Shown: positions 43,138-51,842, counted from the stretch's first letter. The stretch is DNA of 64,000 bases from Rugosimonospora sp036494675 (GCA_036494675.1 DASXOA010000073.1:48172-112171); one strand, 5' to 3'. Numbers and translations: made by a program. Notes: generated by a model from the sequence alone, not told the origin.

Positions 43138-43251
43138 CCGGTCCCGCGGCCCTGCTCCGCGCCCTCCCGCCGGGCGGCCGGCGTCCCAGCATGTGCCCCC
43201 GGGTGCCCCGGTACCGGTACCGGAGGGGTGGGCCTGGGACAATGGCTTACC

Positions 43252-43515
43252 GTGAAGACCTTCGAGGAGCTGTACGCCGAGTTGTCGGCCAAGGCCGCCG
43301 CGGGTACGCCCGGATCGTCCACGGTTGAGGCGCTCGGCCGTGGTGTCCACTCGATCGGCAAGAAGGTCGTCGAGGAGGCGGCCGAGTCCTGGATGGCGGC
43401 CGAGCATGAGGGCCCGGAGCGGGCCGCCGAGGAGATCTCCCAGCTGCTCTACCAGGCCCAGGTGCTGATGCTCGCGCTGGACCTGAAGCTGGAAGACGTG
43501 TACCGACATCTCTGA
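43252..43515 (+). CDS. hisE: Phosphoribosyl-ATP pyrophosphatase
   Basis: Second step of histidine synthesis, removing pyrophosphate from PR-ATP. The 87-residue MazG-like helical protein starts at GTG (KTFEELYAELS) and has the KKVVEEAAESWMAAEHEG metal-binding acidic block and LLYQAQVLMLALDL. A GACAAT -10-like hexamer sits 8 nt upstream, so the mRNA may be leaderless. An upstream in-frame GTG at 43228 is less likely. It precedes hisG by 42 bp, the common actinobacterial arrangement. Confidence 0.95.
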   Translation: MKTFEELYAELSAKAAAGTPGSSTVEALGRGVHSIGKKVVEEAAESWMAAEHEGPERAAEEISQLLYQAQVLMLALDLKLEDVYRHL

Positions 43516-43557
43516 CCGCCCCGGTCCCGGTCACGACTCCCCCATGAGGTTTGCCAC

Positions 43558-44403
43558 ATGCTCCGCATAGCCGTCCCCAACAAGGGCACCCTGTCCCGTC
43601 CGGCCGCCGACATGCTGCGCGAGGCGGGATACTCCCAGCGCACCGACGACCGCGATCTGATCTGCCGCGACGCCGACAACGACGTCGAGTTCTTCTACCT
43701 GCGTCCCCGCGACATCGCCACCTACGTCGGCTCCGGTGATCTTGATCTGGGCATCACGGGCCGCGACCTGCTCGTGGACTCGGGCAGCGAGGCCGAGGAA
43801 CTCCTCGACCTCGGGTTCGCGCCGGCCACCTTCCGGTTCGCCGCTCCGGTGGACACCCTGCACGAGGTGGGCGAGCTGGCCGGCCGGCGGATCGCCACCG
43901 CGTACCCCGGCGTAGTCAACCGGCACCTGGCCGAGCTCGGGATCTCCGGGCACGTGGTGCGGCTGGACGGCGCGGTCGAGAACGCGGTACGCCTCGGGGT
44001 GGCCGACGCCATCGCCGACGTCGTGGAGACCGGCCAGACACTGCGGCAGGCCGGGCTGGCGCCGCTCGGCAAGCCGATCCTGGAGTCCACCGCGATCCTG
44101 GTACGCCGCACCGGCGCACCCGCCAACGGGCCGGTCGGTCAGCTCCTGCGCCGGCTGCAGGGCGTGCTGGTGGCCCGGCGGTACGTGATGCTCGCGTACG
44201 ACGTGAAGGTCGAGCTGCTGGAGGCGGCCAGCGCACTGACCCCGGGCATCGAGTCGCCCACGGTGTCGCCGCTGCACCGCCAGGGCTGGGTCGCGGTCCA
44301 GGCGATGGTCACCCGGAGCGGGGTCCACCGGATCATGGACGAGCTGTACGACCTCGGGGCCCGGGCGATCCTGGTCACGGACGTGCACGCCTGCCGCCTC
44401 TGA
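43558..44403 (+). CDS. hisG: ATP phosphoribosyltransferase (long form)
   Basis: First committed step of histidine synthesis. At 281 residues it is the long form with a C-terminal regulatory ACT-like domain, the site of histidine feedback. Catalytic-domain features are MLRIAVPNKGTLSRPAADML, LGITGRDLLVDSG and the PRPP-binding VADAIADVVETGQTLR. The regulatory domain contains VSPLHRQGWVAVQAMV. A hairpin follows the stop. Confidence 0.97.
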   Translation: MLRIAVPNKGTLSRPAADMLREAGYSQRTDDRDLICRDADNDVEFFYLRPRDIATYVGSGDLDLGITGRDLLVDSGSEAEELLDLGFAPATFRFAAPVDTLHEVGELAGRRIATAYPGVVNRHLAELGISGHVVRLDGAVENAVRLGVADAIADVVETGQTLRQAGLAPLGKPILESTAILVRRTGAPANGPVGQLLRRLQGVLVARRYVMLAYDVKVELLEAASALTPGIESPTVSPLHRQGWVAVQAMVTRSGVHRIMDELYDLGARAILVTDVHACRL

Positions 44404-44421
44404 CCCGTCTCTTGCCGGGCC

Positions 44422-44438
44422 GCCGGACGTAGTCCGGC
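44422..44438 (+). terminator. Hairpin after hisG
   Basis: GCCGGAC-GTA-GTCCGGC is a perfect 7-bp stem with a 3-nt loop, 19 bp after the hisG stop. Confidence 0.6.
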
Positions 44439-44533
44439 CGGTCACGGCCTGGGCAGCAGTGTCGGCGGCCCGGCCGTCGATCGCGACGGGGCCGCCAGTG
44501 GCACGCCGGGCGCCGGTGGCAGACTGGTCAGAC

Positions 44534-45004
44534 ATGAGCCAGGCAATCCTCCAGACGGTCCGGGCGCGGCCCCGCCGGGCGACGACCATCGCCCGGATCA
44601 TGGCGGCGGCGGTGGTCGTGGTCTTCACCGCCGTCGGGGTGGGGCTGCACGGCAAGACCGACAGTGGCACCGGCGTCTTCCAGACCAGCGACCAGGTCGC
44701 CCTGATCGGGCTGGGCGTGCTGGCCGCCGCGGGCATCCTGATGCTCACCCGCCCCCGGGTGGAGGCCGACGCCCGTGGCATTCGCGTGCGCAACCTGATG
44801 GGCGGGTACGAGCTGTCCTGGGACGTGGTCCGGTCGGTGCAGTTCGGCCACGGCGCGCCCTGGGCCAGCCTGGAGTTGCGGGACGACGACGTGCTCGCGG
44901 TGATGGCGGTCCAGGCGGCGGACAAGGCCTACGCGCTGGCGGCGGTGCGGGCGCTGCGCGCCCTGCTGGCCGCGCACCAGGCGACCGTCGCCACTGCCGA
45001 GTGA
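44534..45004 (+). CDS. PH-like domain small membrane protein
   Basis: A 156-residue protein with two hydrophobic helices (IMAAAVVVVFTAVGVGL and VALIGLGVLAAAGILML) followed by a bacterial PH-like beta domain (RVEADARGIRVRNLMGGYELSWDVVRSVQF). Such proteins commonly lie after hisG in actinobacteria. Function unknown. The ATG start is preferred; a CAGACT -10-like hexamer lies 8 nt before it. It ends 2 bp from the convergent Uma2 gene, without a terminator between them. Confidence 0.75.
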   Translation: MSQAILQTVRARPRRATTIARIMAAAVVVVFTAVGVGLHGKTDSGTGVFQTSDQVALIGLGVLAAAGILMLTRPRVEADARGIRVRNLMGGYELSWDVVRSVQFGHGAPWASLELRDDDVLAVMAVQAADKAYALAAVRALRALLAAHQATVATAE

Positions 45005-45005
45005 T

Positions 45006-45554
45006 CTATTCGTCGGCCGCGGCGTCTTCCAGGGCTGTCAGGTTCACCTTCCGCGTCAGCGTGTAGGCGTGCCCGGTCGGGACGATGGTGAGCCGGAAGA
45101 TGTTGACGATGGCGTCGTCGGCGTCCGCCTCGTCCTCCTCGACGAGCCAGAACTCCGGAATGCCGGCGGCGGCGTACTCCAGCGGTTCGACGACCCGGTC
45201 GCGTTCCCGTGACTCCGGTGAGACGACCTCCGCCACGAGGTCGACGTCGGTTGCCGGGAACTGGGAGCCACGCGAGTGGGGTCGCACTTCGGGGCGGAAT
45301 CGGGTCACGTCGGGCGTTCGGACCGCCCGAGGGCCCGGCACCACGCCGACCTCCTGATAGGCGAGGCGGTGCTCGTCGATGAAGAGGTTGCAGATCCGCC
45401 GGGCGGTCTGGGAGTGCCAGCCCATCTGAGCGGCAGCGGATATGTCGAGGCTTCCATTCCAGAGCTCGATGCGGACACCCTCGGGGATCGGCAGACGCCC
45501 GTACTCGTCGGCGGTCAGCGGCAGCGCCGCCGGCAGCTCCAGGTTGATCGTCAC
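45006..45554 (-). CDS. Uma2-family (DUF820) putative endonuclease
   Basis: A 182-residue restriction-endonuclease-fold protein. The typical block is DVDLVAEVVSPESRERDRVVEPLEYAAAGIPEFWLVEED, here read in pieces, with the acidic and basic residues of a PD-(D/E)xK-like site. The GTG start is fixed by an excellent ribosome-binding site (GGAAGGAGT) 8 nt upstream on the minus strand. These genes are abundant, often orphan, in cyanobacteria and actinobacteria; their biological role is unclear. It is divergent from infC. Confidence 0.85.
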   Translation of the reverse strand: MTINLELPAALPLTADEYGRLPIPEGVRIELWNGSLDISAAAQMGWHSQTARRICNLFIDEHRLAYQEVGVVPGPRAVRTPDVTRFRPEVRPHSRGSQFPATDVDLVAEVVSPESRERDRVVEPLEYAAAGIPEFWLVEEDEADADDAIVNIFRLTIVPTGHAYTLTRKVNLTALEDAAADE

Positions 45555-45850
45555 GGGTGGACTCCTTCCGGTACTGCCCATTGTGCGCCACAGCTGTGTT
45601 CGCCGGTGGGCCCACATGCTGGTACAGTTGGACGGTCGACCCACCGTGACCTTCACGGTGTCTCAAGCGGAGCACCCGCTCCCACCCGAGTGGCCACGGC
45701 TGCCGGGTCCGGTCATCGCTCGCGGCGCTGGCGCCGCGAGCATGGTGTTCCCTCGGGACGCCTGACCGGTCGAGCGGGCCCTGGCATACGCCGGGGCCTT
45801 CTGTTTGGGGTCGGTCGCAACGAGAAGATGGAACTGACTAAGGAGGCCCC
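45555..45850 (+). promoter_or_regulatory. Structured infC leader with three hairpins and an attenuator-like terminator
   Basis: A TACAGT -10-like hexamer lies at 45623-45628. Three perfect or near-perfect hairpins follow: 45642-45660 (8-bp stem, CCT loop), 45718-45741 (10-bp stem, CTGG loop) and 45777-45798 (9-bp stem, ATAC loop). The third is followed by TTCTGTTT, which makes it a good intrinsic terminator 45 nt before the infC ribosome-binding site. The arrangement suggests attenuation of infC-rpmI-rplT. A short frame from GTG 45649 to TGA 45765 could be a leader peptide. Confidence 0.6.
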
Positions 45851-46477
45851 ATCAGCGTCGAACCACGCGTGAACGAGCAGATCCGGGCTCGTGAGGTCCG
45901 GCTCGTCGGCCCGGAGGGCGAGCAGGTGGGCATCGTCCCCCTGGAGCGCGCACTCCAGCTGGCCGCCGACGTGGACCTGGACCTGGTTGAGGTGGCGCCC
46001 ATGGCGCGCCCGCCGGTGTGCAAGCTCATGGACTTCGGCAAGTTCAAGTACGAGAGCGCGCTGAAGGCGCGCGAGGCCAAGCGTAACCAGCAGCAGACCG
46101 TCATCAAGGAGATGAAGCTCCGCCCCAAGATCGATCCGCACGACTACGAGACCAAGAAGGGTCACGTGGTGCGGTTCCTGAAGGCGGGCGACAAGGTCAA
46201 GGTGACGATCATGTTCCGCGGCCGTGAGCAGAGCCGCCCGGAACTCGGTCGTCGTCTGCTCGACCGGCTCTCCTCGGAGATCGCCGAGCTGGGGTTCGTC
46301 GAGGCCGCGCCGAAGCAGGACGGTCGCAACATGATCATGGTGATCGCCCCGCACCGGGCCACGAAGGCCGCCGCCGCGACCGCGCGCGGCATCGTGACCA
46401 AGGAGCGGGACGAGCTCGACGTGGCCGAGGTGGACCTCGCCGCGCTCGCGCCAGAACCGAACGCGGCCGAACAGTAG
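45851..46477 (+). CDS. infC: Translation initiation factor IF-3 (ATC start codon)
   Basis: Binds the 30S subunit, checks start-codon pairing and prevents premature 50S joining. The N-terminus ISVEPRVNEQIRAREVRL is typical of actinobacterial IF-3, and its first codon is ATC, 4 nt after a perfect AGGAGG. The first ordinary start (GTG 45869) would remove six conserved residues and has no ribosome-binding site. Core motifs RPPVCKLMDFGKFKYE and KEMKLRPKIDPHDYETK are intact. A non-AUG start lets IF-3 repress its own synthesis, known for infC in other bacteria. 208 residues, slightly extended at the C-terminus. Confidence 0.93.
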   Translation: MSVEPRVNEQIRAREVRLVGPEGEQVGIVPLERALQLAADVDLDLVEVAPMARPPVCKLMDFGKFKYESALKAREAKRNQQQTVIKEMKLRPKIDPHDYETKKGHVVRFLKAGDKVKVTIMFRGREQSRPELGRRLLDRLSSEIAELGFVEAAPKQDGRNMIMVIAPHRATKAAAATARGIVTKERDELDVAEVDLAALAPEPNAAEQ

Positions 46478-46547
46478 AAGAGACACGGGTCGCTTGGCGG
46501 GCATCCGCCGCGGTACCACGCGGCCCGAATCGGGAGGAATACGTTCA

Positions 46548-46742
46548 ATGCCGAAGATGAAGAGCCACACCGGCATGGGTAAGCGGGTCAAGGTGACCGG
46601 CTCCGGCAAGATCGTCGCCCAGCAGGCCGGGCTACGGCACAAGCTGGAGAAGAAGTCGTCCACCAAGACCCGCAGGCTGACCGGCACGGTAGAGGTCAGC
46701 AAGGCCGACACCCAGCGGATCAAGAAGCTGCTCGGCCGCTGA
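46548..46742 (+). CDS. rpmI: Ribosomal protein bL35
   Basis: A 64-residue basic 50S protein starting MPKMKSHTGMGKRVKVTGSG and ending in RIKKLLGR. It lies 70 bp after infC behind GGGAGGAATACG. The gap contains small GC hairpins (for example GGCGG-gcat-CCGCC at 46496-46510), possibly part of translational control of the operon. Confidence 0.97.
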   Translation: MPKMKSHTGMGKRVKVTGSGKIVAQQAGLRHKLEKKSSTKTRRLTGTVEVSKADTQRIKKLLGR

Positions 46743-46772
46743 CGCGCGCCCCGGACAAGAGGAGACACTGAC

Positions 46773-47174
46773 GTGGCACGCGTAAAGCGGGCTGTGAACG
46801 CCCAGAAGAAGCGCCGTACCGTCCTGGAGAGCGCCAGCGGGTACCGGGGGCAGCGTTCCCGGCTGTACCGCAAGGCCAAGGAGCAGATGCTGCACTCGAT
46901 GCAGTACGCCTACCGGGACCGTCGCGACCGCAAGGGCGACTTCCGCCAGTTGTGGATTACCCGGATCAACGCCGCGGCCCGCGCCAACGGCATGACCTAC
47001 AACCGCCTCATCCAGGGCCTGAAGCTGGCCGGTATCGAGGTGGACCGCAAGATTCTCGCCGACCTGGCGGTGACCGACGAGGCCGCGTTCGCGGGCATCG
47101 TCGAGGTGGCCCGTGCCGCCGTTGTCGCGGCCGGTACCGGCGGGCCGTCCGACACCGACGAGCTGGCTGCCTGA
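46773..47174 (+). CDS. rplT: Ribosomal protein bL20
   Basis: 50S assembly protein, 133 residues, GTG start after CAAGAGGAGAC. The family signature YRGQRSRLYRKAKEQMLHSM and RDRKGDFRQLWITRINAAAR are present. The last 20 residues are an acidic, Ala/Gly-rich tail. In other bacteria bL20 represses the infC operon; whether it acts on the leader here is open. Confidence 0.97.
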   Translation: MARVKRAVNAQKKRRTVLESASGYRGQRSRLYRKAKEQMLHSMQYAYRDRRDRKGDFRQLWITRINAAARANGMTYNRLIQGLKLAGIEVDRKILADLAVTDEAAFAGIVEVARAAVVAAGTGGPSDTDELAA

Positions 47175-47179
47175 GTCGG

Positions 47180-48040
47180 TTGGCCGCACCGTACCGACCC
47201 GGGGTCGATCCGTTCACGACGCGGACGCCCCGGGTCGTTGCTGCCCGCCGGCTTCAGCGCCGCCGGGACCGTGAGGCGGCCCGGCGCTTCCTCGCCGAGG
47301 GGCCTCAGGCGGTCGCGGAGGCGCCGCGGATCCTGGAACTGTTCGGCACCCCGGAGGCGCTGGACCGGTACCCCGACCAGGCCGCCCGGGCGGGGCGGGT
47401 GTCCCCGGTCACCGCGGACGCGCTGGCCGCGCTTGCCGAGACCGTGGCGCCGCAGGGGCTGGTGGCGGTCTGCGAGTTCGTCGACGTCGCGCTGCCCGAC
47501 GCGCTGGCCCACGGCCCACGGCTGGTGGCGGTGCTGGCCGACATCCGTGACCCGGGCAACGCCGGTACCGTCCTGCGCACCGCGGACGCGGCCGGAGCCG
47601 GTGCGGTGATCTTCGCCGGGGACGCGGTCGACCCGTACAACGGCAAGTGCGTGCGGGCCTCGGTGGGCAGCCTGTTCCACGTCGACGTGGTGCGGGGCAG
47701 GCAGCCGCTGGCGGTGGTGGCCGGGATCAGGGCGGCGGGGCTGCGGGTACTGGCGGCCGACGGGTACGGCGACACCGACCTGGACGCGCTCGCCGACGCC
47801 GGCGGGCTGGACCGGCCGACCGCGTGGCTGTTCGGCTCGGAGGCGCACGGGCTGCCGGCGGACCTGGCCGGTGCCGCCGACGCCCGGGTACGGGTGCCGA
47901 TGCACGGCCGCGCGGAGAGCCTCAACCTGGCTGCGGCGGCCGCGGTATGCCTGTACGCTTCTGCGAGAGCGCTGGCCGCCGGTGGCGGCCTCCGGAACGC
48001 ACGGGAGTCCCTGAGTGTCGATCATGATCCACTCGTTTAG
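47180..48040 (+). CDS. TrmH/SpoU-family RNA 2'-O-methyltransferase
   Basis: SAM-dependent SPOUT methyltransferase acting on rRNA or tRNA ribose, 286 residues from TTG 47180, 6 bp after rplT. The N-terminal substrate-binding part (RTPRVVAARRLQRRRDREAARRF) leads to SPOUT motifs 1-3: DIRDPGNAGTVLRTADAAG, WLFGSEAHGLP and VPMHGRAESLNLAAAAAVCLY. TTG is the only plausible start after the rplT stop. The same frame is open inside rplT, but that part is a shadow. Confidence 0.88.
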   Translation: MAAPYRPGVDPFTTRTPRVVAARRLQRRRDREAARRFLAEGPQAVAEAPRILELFGTPEALDRYPDQAARAGRVSPVTADALAALAETVAPQGLVAVCEFVDVALPDALAHGPRLVAVLADIRDPGNAGTVLRTADAAGAGAVIFAGDAVDPYNGKCVRASVGSLFHVDVVRGRQPLAVVAGIRAAGLRVLAADGYGDTDLDALADAGGLDRPTAWLFGSEAHGLPADLAGAADARVRVPMHGRAESLNLAAAAAVCLYASARALAAGGGLRNARESLSVDHDPLV

Positions 48041-48043
48041 CCA

Positions 48044-48063
48044 GCCCGCCGGTGTCGGCGGGC
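48044..48063 (+). terminator. Terminator after the methyltransferase gene
   Basis: GCCCGCCG-GTGT-CGGCGGGC is a perfect 8-bp stem starting 4 nt after the stop. Confidence 0.75.
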
Positions 48064-48130
48064 GGCGGGACTGACTCCTACCACCCTCTCTCGCACCGGC
48101 GGGCGGACAACAGCCGCAGATCCGCGCCCG

Positions 48131-48136
48131 TAAGCT
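48131..48136 (+). promoter_or_regulatory. Candidate -10 for pheST
   Basis: TAAGCT is 34 bp before the pheS ATG. No T-box or leader-peptide attenuator is recognisable in the short gap. Confidence 0.4.
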
Positions 48137-48169
48137 TGCTCAGTTGTCCGGTTCGGGAGACGAGAAACC

Positions 48170-49231
48170 ATGGCGTACCGCAACGATCCCTACGACCCCA
48201 AGCAGGCCGCGCTGCTCGACCAGGCCGCGCTCGACGACGCCGTCGCCGGCGCCGAGAAGGCCTTCGCCGAGGCCGCGGACCTCGACGCGCTGACCGCCCT
48301 GCGCCCCGCCCACCTCGGCGACCGCGCCCCGGTCTCGCTGGCCCGCCGCGAGATCGGCGCGCTGCCGCCGGCCGCGAAGGCCGACGCCGGTGCCCGGGTC
48401 AACGCCGCTCGGGCCGCCGTCCAGGCCGCCCACGACGCCCGGCGGGCGGTGCTCGCCGCCGAGCGGGAGCGGCGGGTGCTGGCCGAGGAGGCGGTCGATG
48501 TCACTCTGCCCTGGGACCGCCGGCCGCGCGGTGCCCGGCACCCGCTGACCACCCTGATGGAACGGATCGGTGACCTGTTCGTCGGCATGGGGTACGAGGT
48601 CGACGAGGGTCCCGAACTGGAAGCCGAGTGGTACAACTTCGACGCGCTGAACATCGGGCCGGACCAGCCCGTACGCGGGGAGATGGACACCTTCTTCGTG
48701 GACATCCCGGGGCTGGTGATGCGTACCCACACCTCGCCGGCCCAGGCGCGGGCGATGCTGACCCGGCCGCTGCCCATCTACATCGTGGTGCCCGGCCGGA
48801 CGTACCGCACCGATGAGCTGGACGCCACCCACACCCCGGTCTTCCACCAGGTCGAGGGCCTGGTGGTGGACAGGGGCATCACCATGGCGCACCTGCGCGG
48901 CACGCTGGACCACTTCGCCCGGGCGATGTTCGGACCGCAGGCGCGCACCCGCTGGCGGCCGCACTACTTCCCGTTCACGGAGCCGTCGGCCGAGTTCGAC
49001 GTGTGGTTCGCCGAGCACCGCGACGGGCCGCGCTGGGTCGAGTGGGGCGGCTGCGGGATGGTCAACCCGCGGGTACTGCGGGCCTGCGGGATCGACCCGG
49101 ACGAGTACTCCGGGTTCGCGTTCGGCATGGGCATCGAACGCACGCTGATGTTCCGCAACGGGATCAGCGACATGCACGACATGGTGGAGGGCGACGTCCG
49201 CTTCACCCGCGCATTCGGAATGGAGGGCTAG
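48170..49231 (+). CDS. pheS: Phenylalanyl-tRNA synthetase alpha subunit
   Basis: Catalytic subunit of the heterotetramer that charges tRNA-Phe. The N-terminal coiled-coil tRNA-binding arm (residues about 10-105) is Ala/Arg-rich. Class II motifs follow: HPLTTLMERIGDLFVGMGYE, the FHQVEGLVVD Phe-binding region and motif 3 in GFAFGMGIERTLM. 353 residues. pheT starts 4 bp after the stop. Confidence 0.97.
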   Translation: MAYRNDPYDPKQAALLDQAALDDAVAGAEKAFAEAADLDALTALRPAHLGDRAPVSLARREIGALPPAAKADAGARVNAARAAVQAAHDARRAVLAAERERRVLAEEAVDVTLPWDRRPRGARHPLTTLMERIGDLFVGMGYEVDEGPELEAEWYNFDALNIGPDQPVRGEMDTFFVDIPGLVMRTHTSPAQARAMLTRPLPIYIVVPGRTYRTDELDATHTPVFHQVEGLVVDRGITMAHLRGTLDHFARAMFGPQARTRWRPHYFPFTEPSAEFDVWFAEHRDGPRWVEWGGCGMVNPRVLRACGIDPDEYSGFAFGMGIERTLMFRNGISDMHDMVEGDVRFTRAFGMEG

Positions 49232-49235
49232 TCCG

Positions 49236-51827
49236 GTGCGGATCGGGATTTCCTGGCTTCGTGAATACGTCGACGTGCCGGCAGAGCCGGACGCGCTGGA
49301 GCGCGCGCTCGTGCGGATGGGGCTGGAGGTCGAGGAGATCGTCGACCTCCGGTCCACAGTGGACGGTCCACTGGTGGTCGGCCGGGTGCTCTCGGCGGAG
49401 CTGCTGACCAAGTTCAAGAAGCCGATCAGGTACTGCCAGGTGGACGTCGGCGAGGCTGATCCGCGCGGGATCGTGTGCGGCGCGCCCAACGTGGCCGAGG
49501 GTCAACTGGTCGTCGTCGCGCTGCCGGGCGCCGTGCTGCCGGGCGACTTCACCATCGCCGCGCGCAAGACCTACGACCACGTCTCGGACGGGATGATCTG
49601 CTCCGTGCGGGAGCTCGGCCTGGGCGACGACCACACCGGCATCATGGTGATCCCGCCGTCGGCGGGGGTGAAGCCGGGCGACGAGGCCCGGCCCCTGATC
49701 GGGCTGGACGACATCGTGGTCGAGATGGAGATCACGCCGGACCGCGGGTACTGCCTGTCGGCACGCGGGATCGCCCGCGAGCTGTCGCACGCGTTCGGGG
49801 TACCGCTGCGCGACCCGGCACGGATCGAGGCGCCGGGCGACCAGTCTGGCTCGGCGCGTCTGACGCCGCGCGACGACCCAGACCAGTCGGGCGCCACGGA
49901 TCCGGCGCCGTACCCGGTCGCGGTGCAGGACCCGGTGGGCTGCGACCGGTTCGCCGCCCGGCTGGTGCGCGGCATCGACCCGGCCGCGCAGACTCCACTG
50001 TGGATGAAGCAGCGGCTGTCGGTGAGCGGCATCCGGTCGATCTCCCTGCCCGTGGACATCACCAACTACGTGATGCTCGAACTCGGCCAGCCGATGCACG
50101 CGTTCGACCCGGACCGGCTGGCCGGGGCGTTGCTGGTCCGCCGCGCGCTGCCGGGGGAGCGGCTAACGACGCTGGACGGCGTCGACCGGGCGCTGGACCC
50201 GGAGGACATGGTCATCTGCGACACCGGGCTGGCCAACCCGCTCGCCCCCGAGGGTGCCGGACTGCCGGTGTCGCTGGCCGCGGTGATGGGCGGCGAGAAC
50301 AGCGAGATGCAGCCGGACTCGGTGAACGTGCTGTTCGAGGCGGCGCACTGGGACCCGGTCATGGTCTCCCGTACCGCGCGCCGCCACCGGCTGCTGTCCG
50401 AGGCGGCCAAGCGCTGGGAGCGGGGCGTCGACCCCCAGCTTGCGCTGGTCGCGCTGGAGCGTGCGGTGACGCTGATGACCGAGTACGGCGGCGGCCGGAC
50501 CGAGCCCGGCGTGCTGGACATCGACCACGTCGTGGCGCCGGAGTCCATCGTCCTGCCCGCGTCGCTGCCCGGGCGGGTGGCCGGCGTCGAGTACCCGGTC
50601 CAGCGGGTCGCCGACCTGCTGGCGGAGATCGGCTGCACGGTCGCGGCCGCACAGCCGGCCCCGGCGGGTGCGCCGGCGCTGCTGGTGACGCCGCCGACCT
50701 GGCGGCCGGACCTGCTGCAGCCCGCCGACCTGGTCGAGGAGGTGGTCCGGCTCGACGGGTACGACAAGGTCGACAGCGTGCTGCCGACCGCGCCGGCCGG
50801 GAACGGGCTGACCGCGTCCCAGCGCCGCCGCCGTACCGTCGGTCGCGCGCTGGCCGAGGCCGGGTACGTCGAGGTGCTGTCGTACCCGTTCGTCTCGCCG
50901 AACGCGCTGGACGCGCTCGGCCTGCCCGACGGCGATCCGCGCCGGGCCACGGTACGGCTGACCAACCCGATGTCCGACGAGGAGCCGTTGCTGCGTACCA
51001 CGCTGCTGCCGCCGCTACTGGCGACGCTGCGGCGCAACCTCGGCCGGGGCCAGCGCGACGCCGCGCTGTACGAGTTGGGGCTGGTCTTCCTGCGCCAGCC
51101 GGGGCAGCCCGCCGCGCCGACCATGGGCGTGGCCGGCCGGCCCTCGGACGCGGACCTGGCGGCGACCCAGGCGGCGATCCCGCACCAGCCGTGGCACGTG
51201 GCCGCGGTGCTGGTCGGCGACGTCGAGCAGGCCGGCTGGTGGGGTGCCGGTCGGGCGGCGTCCTGGGCGGACGCGGTCGAGGCGGCCCGGATCACGCTCG
51301 ACGCGGCCGGTGTGCGGGTCACCGTACGGGCCGGTCAGCAGGCGCCGTGGCACCCCGGCCGGTGCGCGGAGATCCTGGTGGACACGGGTCCGGGTGAGCC
51401 TGCGGCCGTGGTGGGATACGCCGGTGAGCTGCACCCGGCGGTGTGCGCGGCGTTCGAACTGCCGCGGGGCAGCGCCGCGATGGAGTTGGACCTGGACGCC
51501 GTGCCGCTGCCCGGGGTCGTCGCGGCGCCGCGGTTCTCCACGTACCCGCCGGCGCTCATCGACGTCGCCGTGGTGGTGGACGCCGCGACCCCGGCCGCCG
51601 AGGTGCAGGACGCGCTGGTCGGTGGCGCCGGGCCGCTGCTGGAGACGGTACGGCTGTTCGACGTGTACTCCTCGCAGCAGGTGGGCGAGGGGCGCAAGTC
51701 GCTGGCGTACAAGCTGACGTTCCGGGCGCCGGACCGCACGCTGACCGGCGAGGAGGCGGTGGCGGCGCGGGACGCCGCGGTCGCCGAGGCGGCCCGGCGG
51801 GTGGGGGCCGTCCTCCGCGGCGCGTAG
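49236..51827 (+). CDS. pheT: Phenylalanyl-tRNA synthetase beta subunit, with palindromic insertion
   Basis: Structural and editing subunit of PheRS, 863 residues. Domains in order: N-terminal B1, tRNA-binding OB domain (VGRVLSAELLTKFKKPIRYC), B3/B4 editing domain, B5, catalytic-like core (NPMSDEEPLLRTTLLPPLL) and the C-terminal FDX-ACB anticodon domain (FSTYPPALIDVAVVVD). Around residues 202-220, after LRDPARIEAP, there is an extra run beginning GDQSGSARLTPRDD that relatives lack. It is encoded by the palindromic unit at 49829-49895. The frame and all core motifs are intact, so the insertion is tolerated. Confidence 0.97.
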   Translation: MRIGISWLREYVDVPAEPDALERALVRMGLEVEEIVDLRSTVDGPLVVGRVLSAELLTKFKKPIRYCQVDVGEADPRGIVCGAPNVAEGQLVVVALPGAVLPGDFTIAARKTYDHVSDGMICSVRELGLGDDHTGIMVIPPSAGVKPGDEARPLIGLDDIVVEMEITPDRGYCLSARGIARELSHAFGVPLRDPARIEAPGDQSGSARLTPRDDPDQSGATDPAPYPVAVQDPVGCDRFAARLVRGIDPAAQTPLWMKQRLSVSGIRSISLPVDITNYVMLELGQPMHAFDPDRLAGALLVRRALPGERLTTLDGVDRALDPEDMVICDTGLANPLAPEGAGLPVSLAAVMGGENSEMQPDSVNVLFEAAHWDPVMVSRTARRHRLLSEAAKRWERGVDPQLALVALERAVTLMTEYGGGRTEPGVLDIDHVVAPESIVLPASLPGRVAGVEYPVQRVADLLAEIGCTVAAAQPAPAGAPALLVTPPTWRPDLLQPADLVEEVVRLDGYDKVDSVLPTAPAGNGLTASQRRRRTVGRALAEAGYVEVLSYPFVSPNALDALGLPDGDPRRATVRLTNPMSDEEPLLRTTLLPPLLATLRRNLGRGQRDAALYELGLVFLRQPGQPAAPTMGVAGRPSDADLAATQAAIPHQPWHVAAVLVGDVEQAGWWGAGRAASWADAVEAARITLDAAGVRVTVRAGQQAPWHPGRCAEILVDTGPGEPAAVVGYAGELHPAVCAAFELPRGSAAMELDLDAVPLPGVVAAPRFSTYPPALIDVAVVVDAATPAAEVQDALVGGAGPLLETVRLFDVYSSQQVGEGRKSLAYKLTFRAPDRTLTGEEAVAARDAAVAEAARRVGAVLRGA
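49829..49895 (-). repeat. Palindromic repeat unit inserted in pheT (copy 2)
   Basis: Bases 49847-49888 are the reverse complement of aroC 9195-9236 with three mismatches. The unit sits in a longer imperfect palindrome bounded by GGCGCC at 49829-49834 and 49890-49895. It can fold as one hairpin, and its length preserves the pheT frame. Confidence 0.85.
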
Positions 51828-51842
51828 ATCGTCCACCGTCCG

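Noticed and set aside
45616..45765. A 49-codon frame upstream of infC as an ordinary gene
   Set aside because: It begins before the probable transcript start, has no ribosome-binding site and consists largely of hairpin sequence. A shorter leader peptide remains possible.
48064..48169. T-box or attenuator before pheST
   Set aside because: The gap is too short for a T-box and has no specifier loop, T-box sequence or Phe-rich leader peptide.
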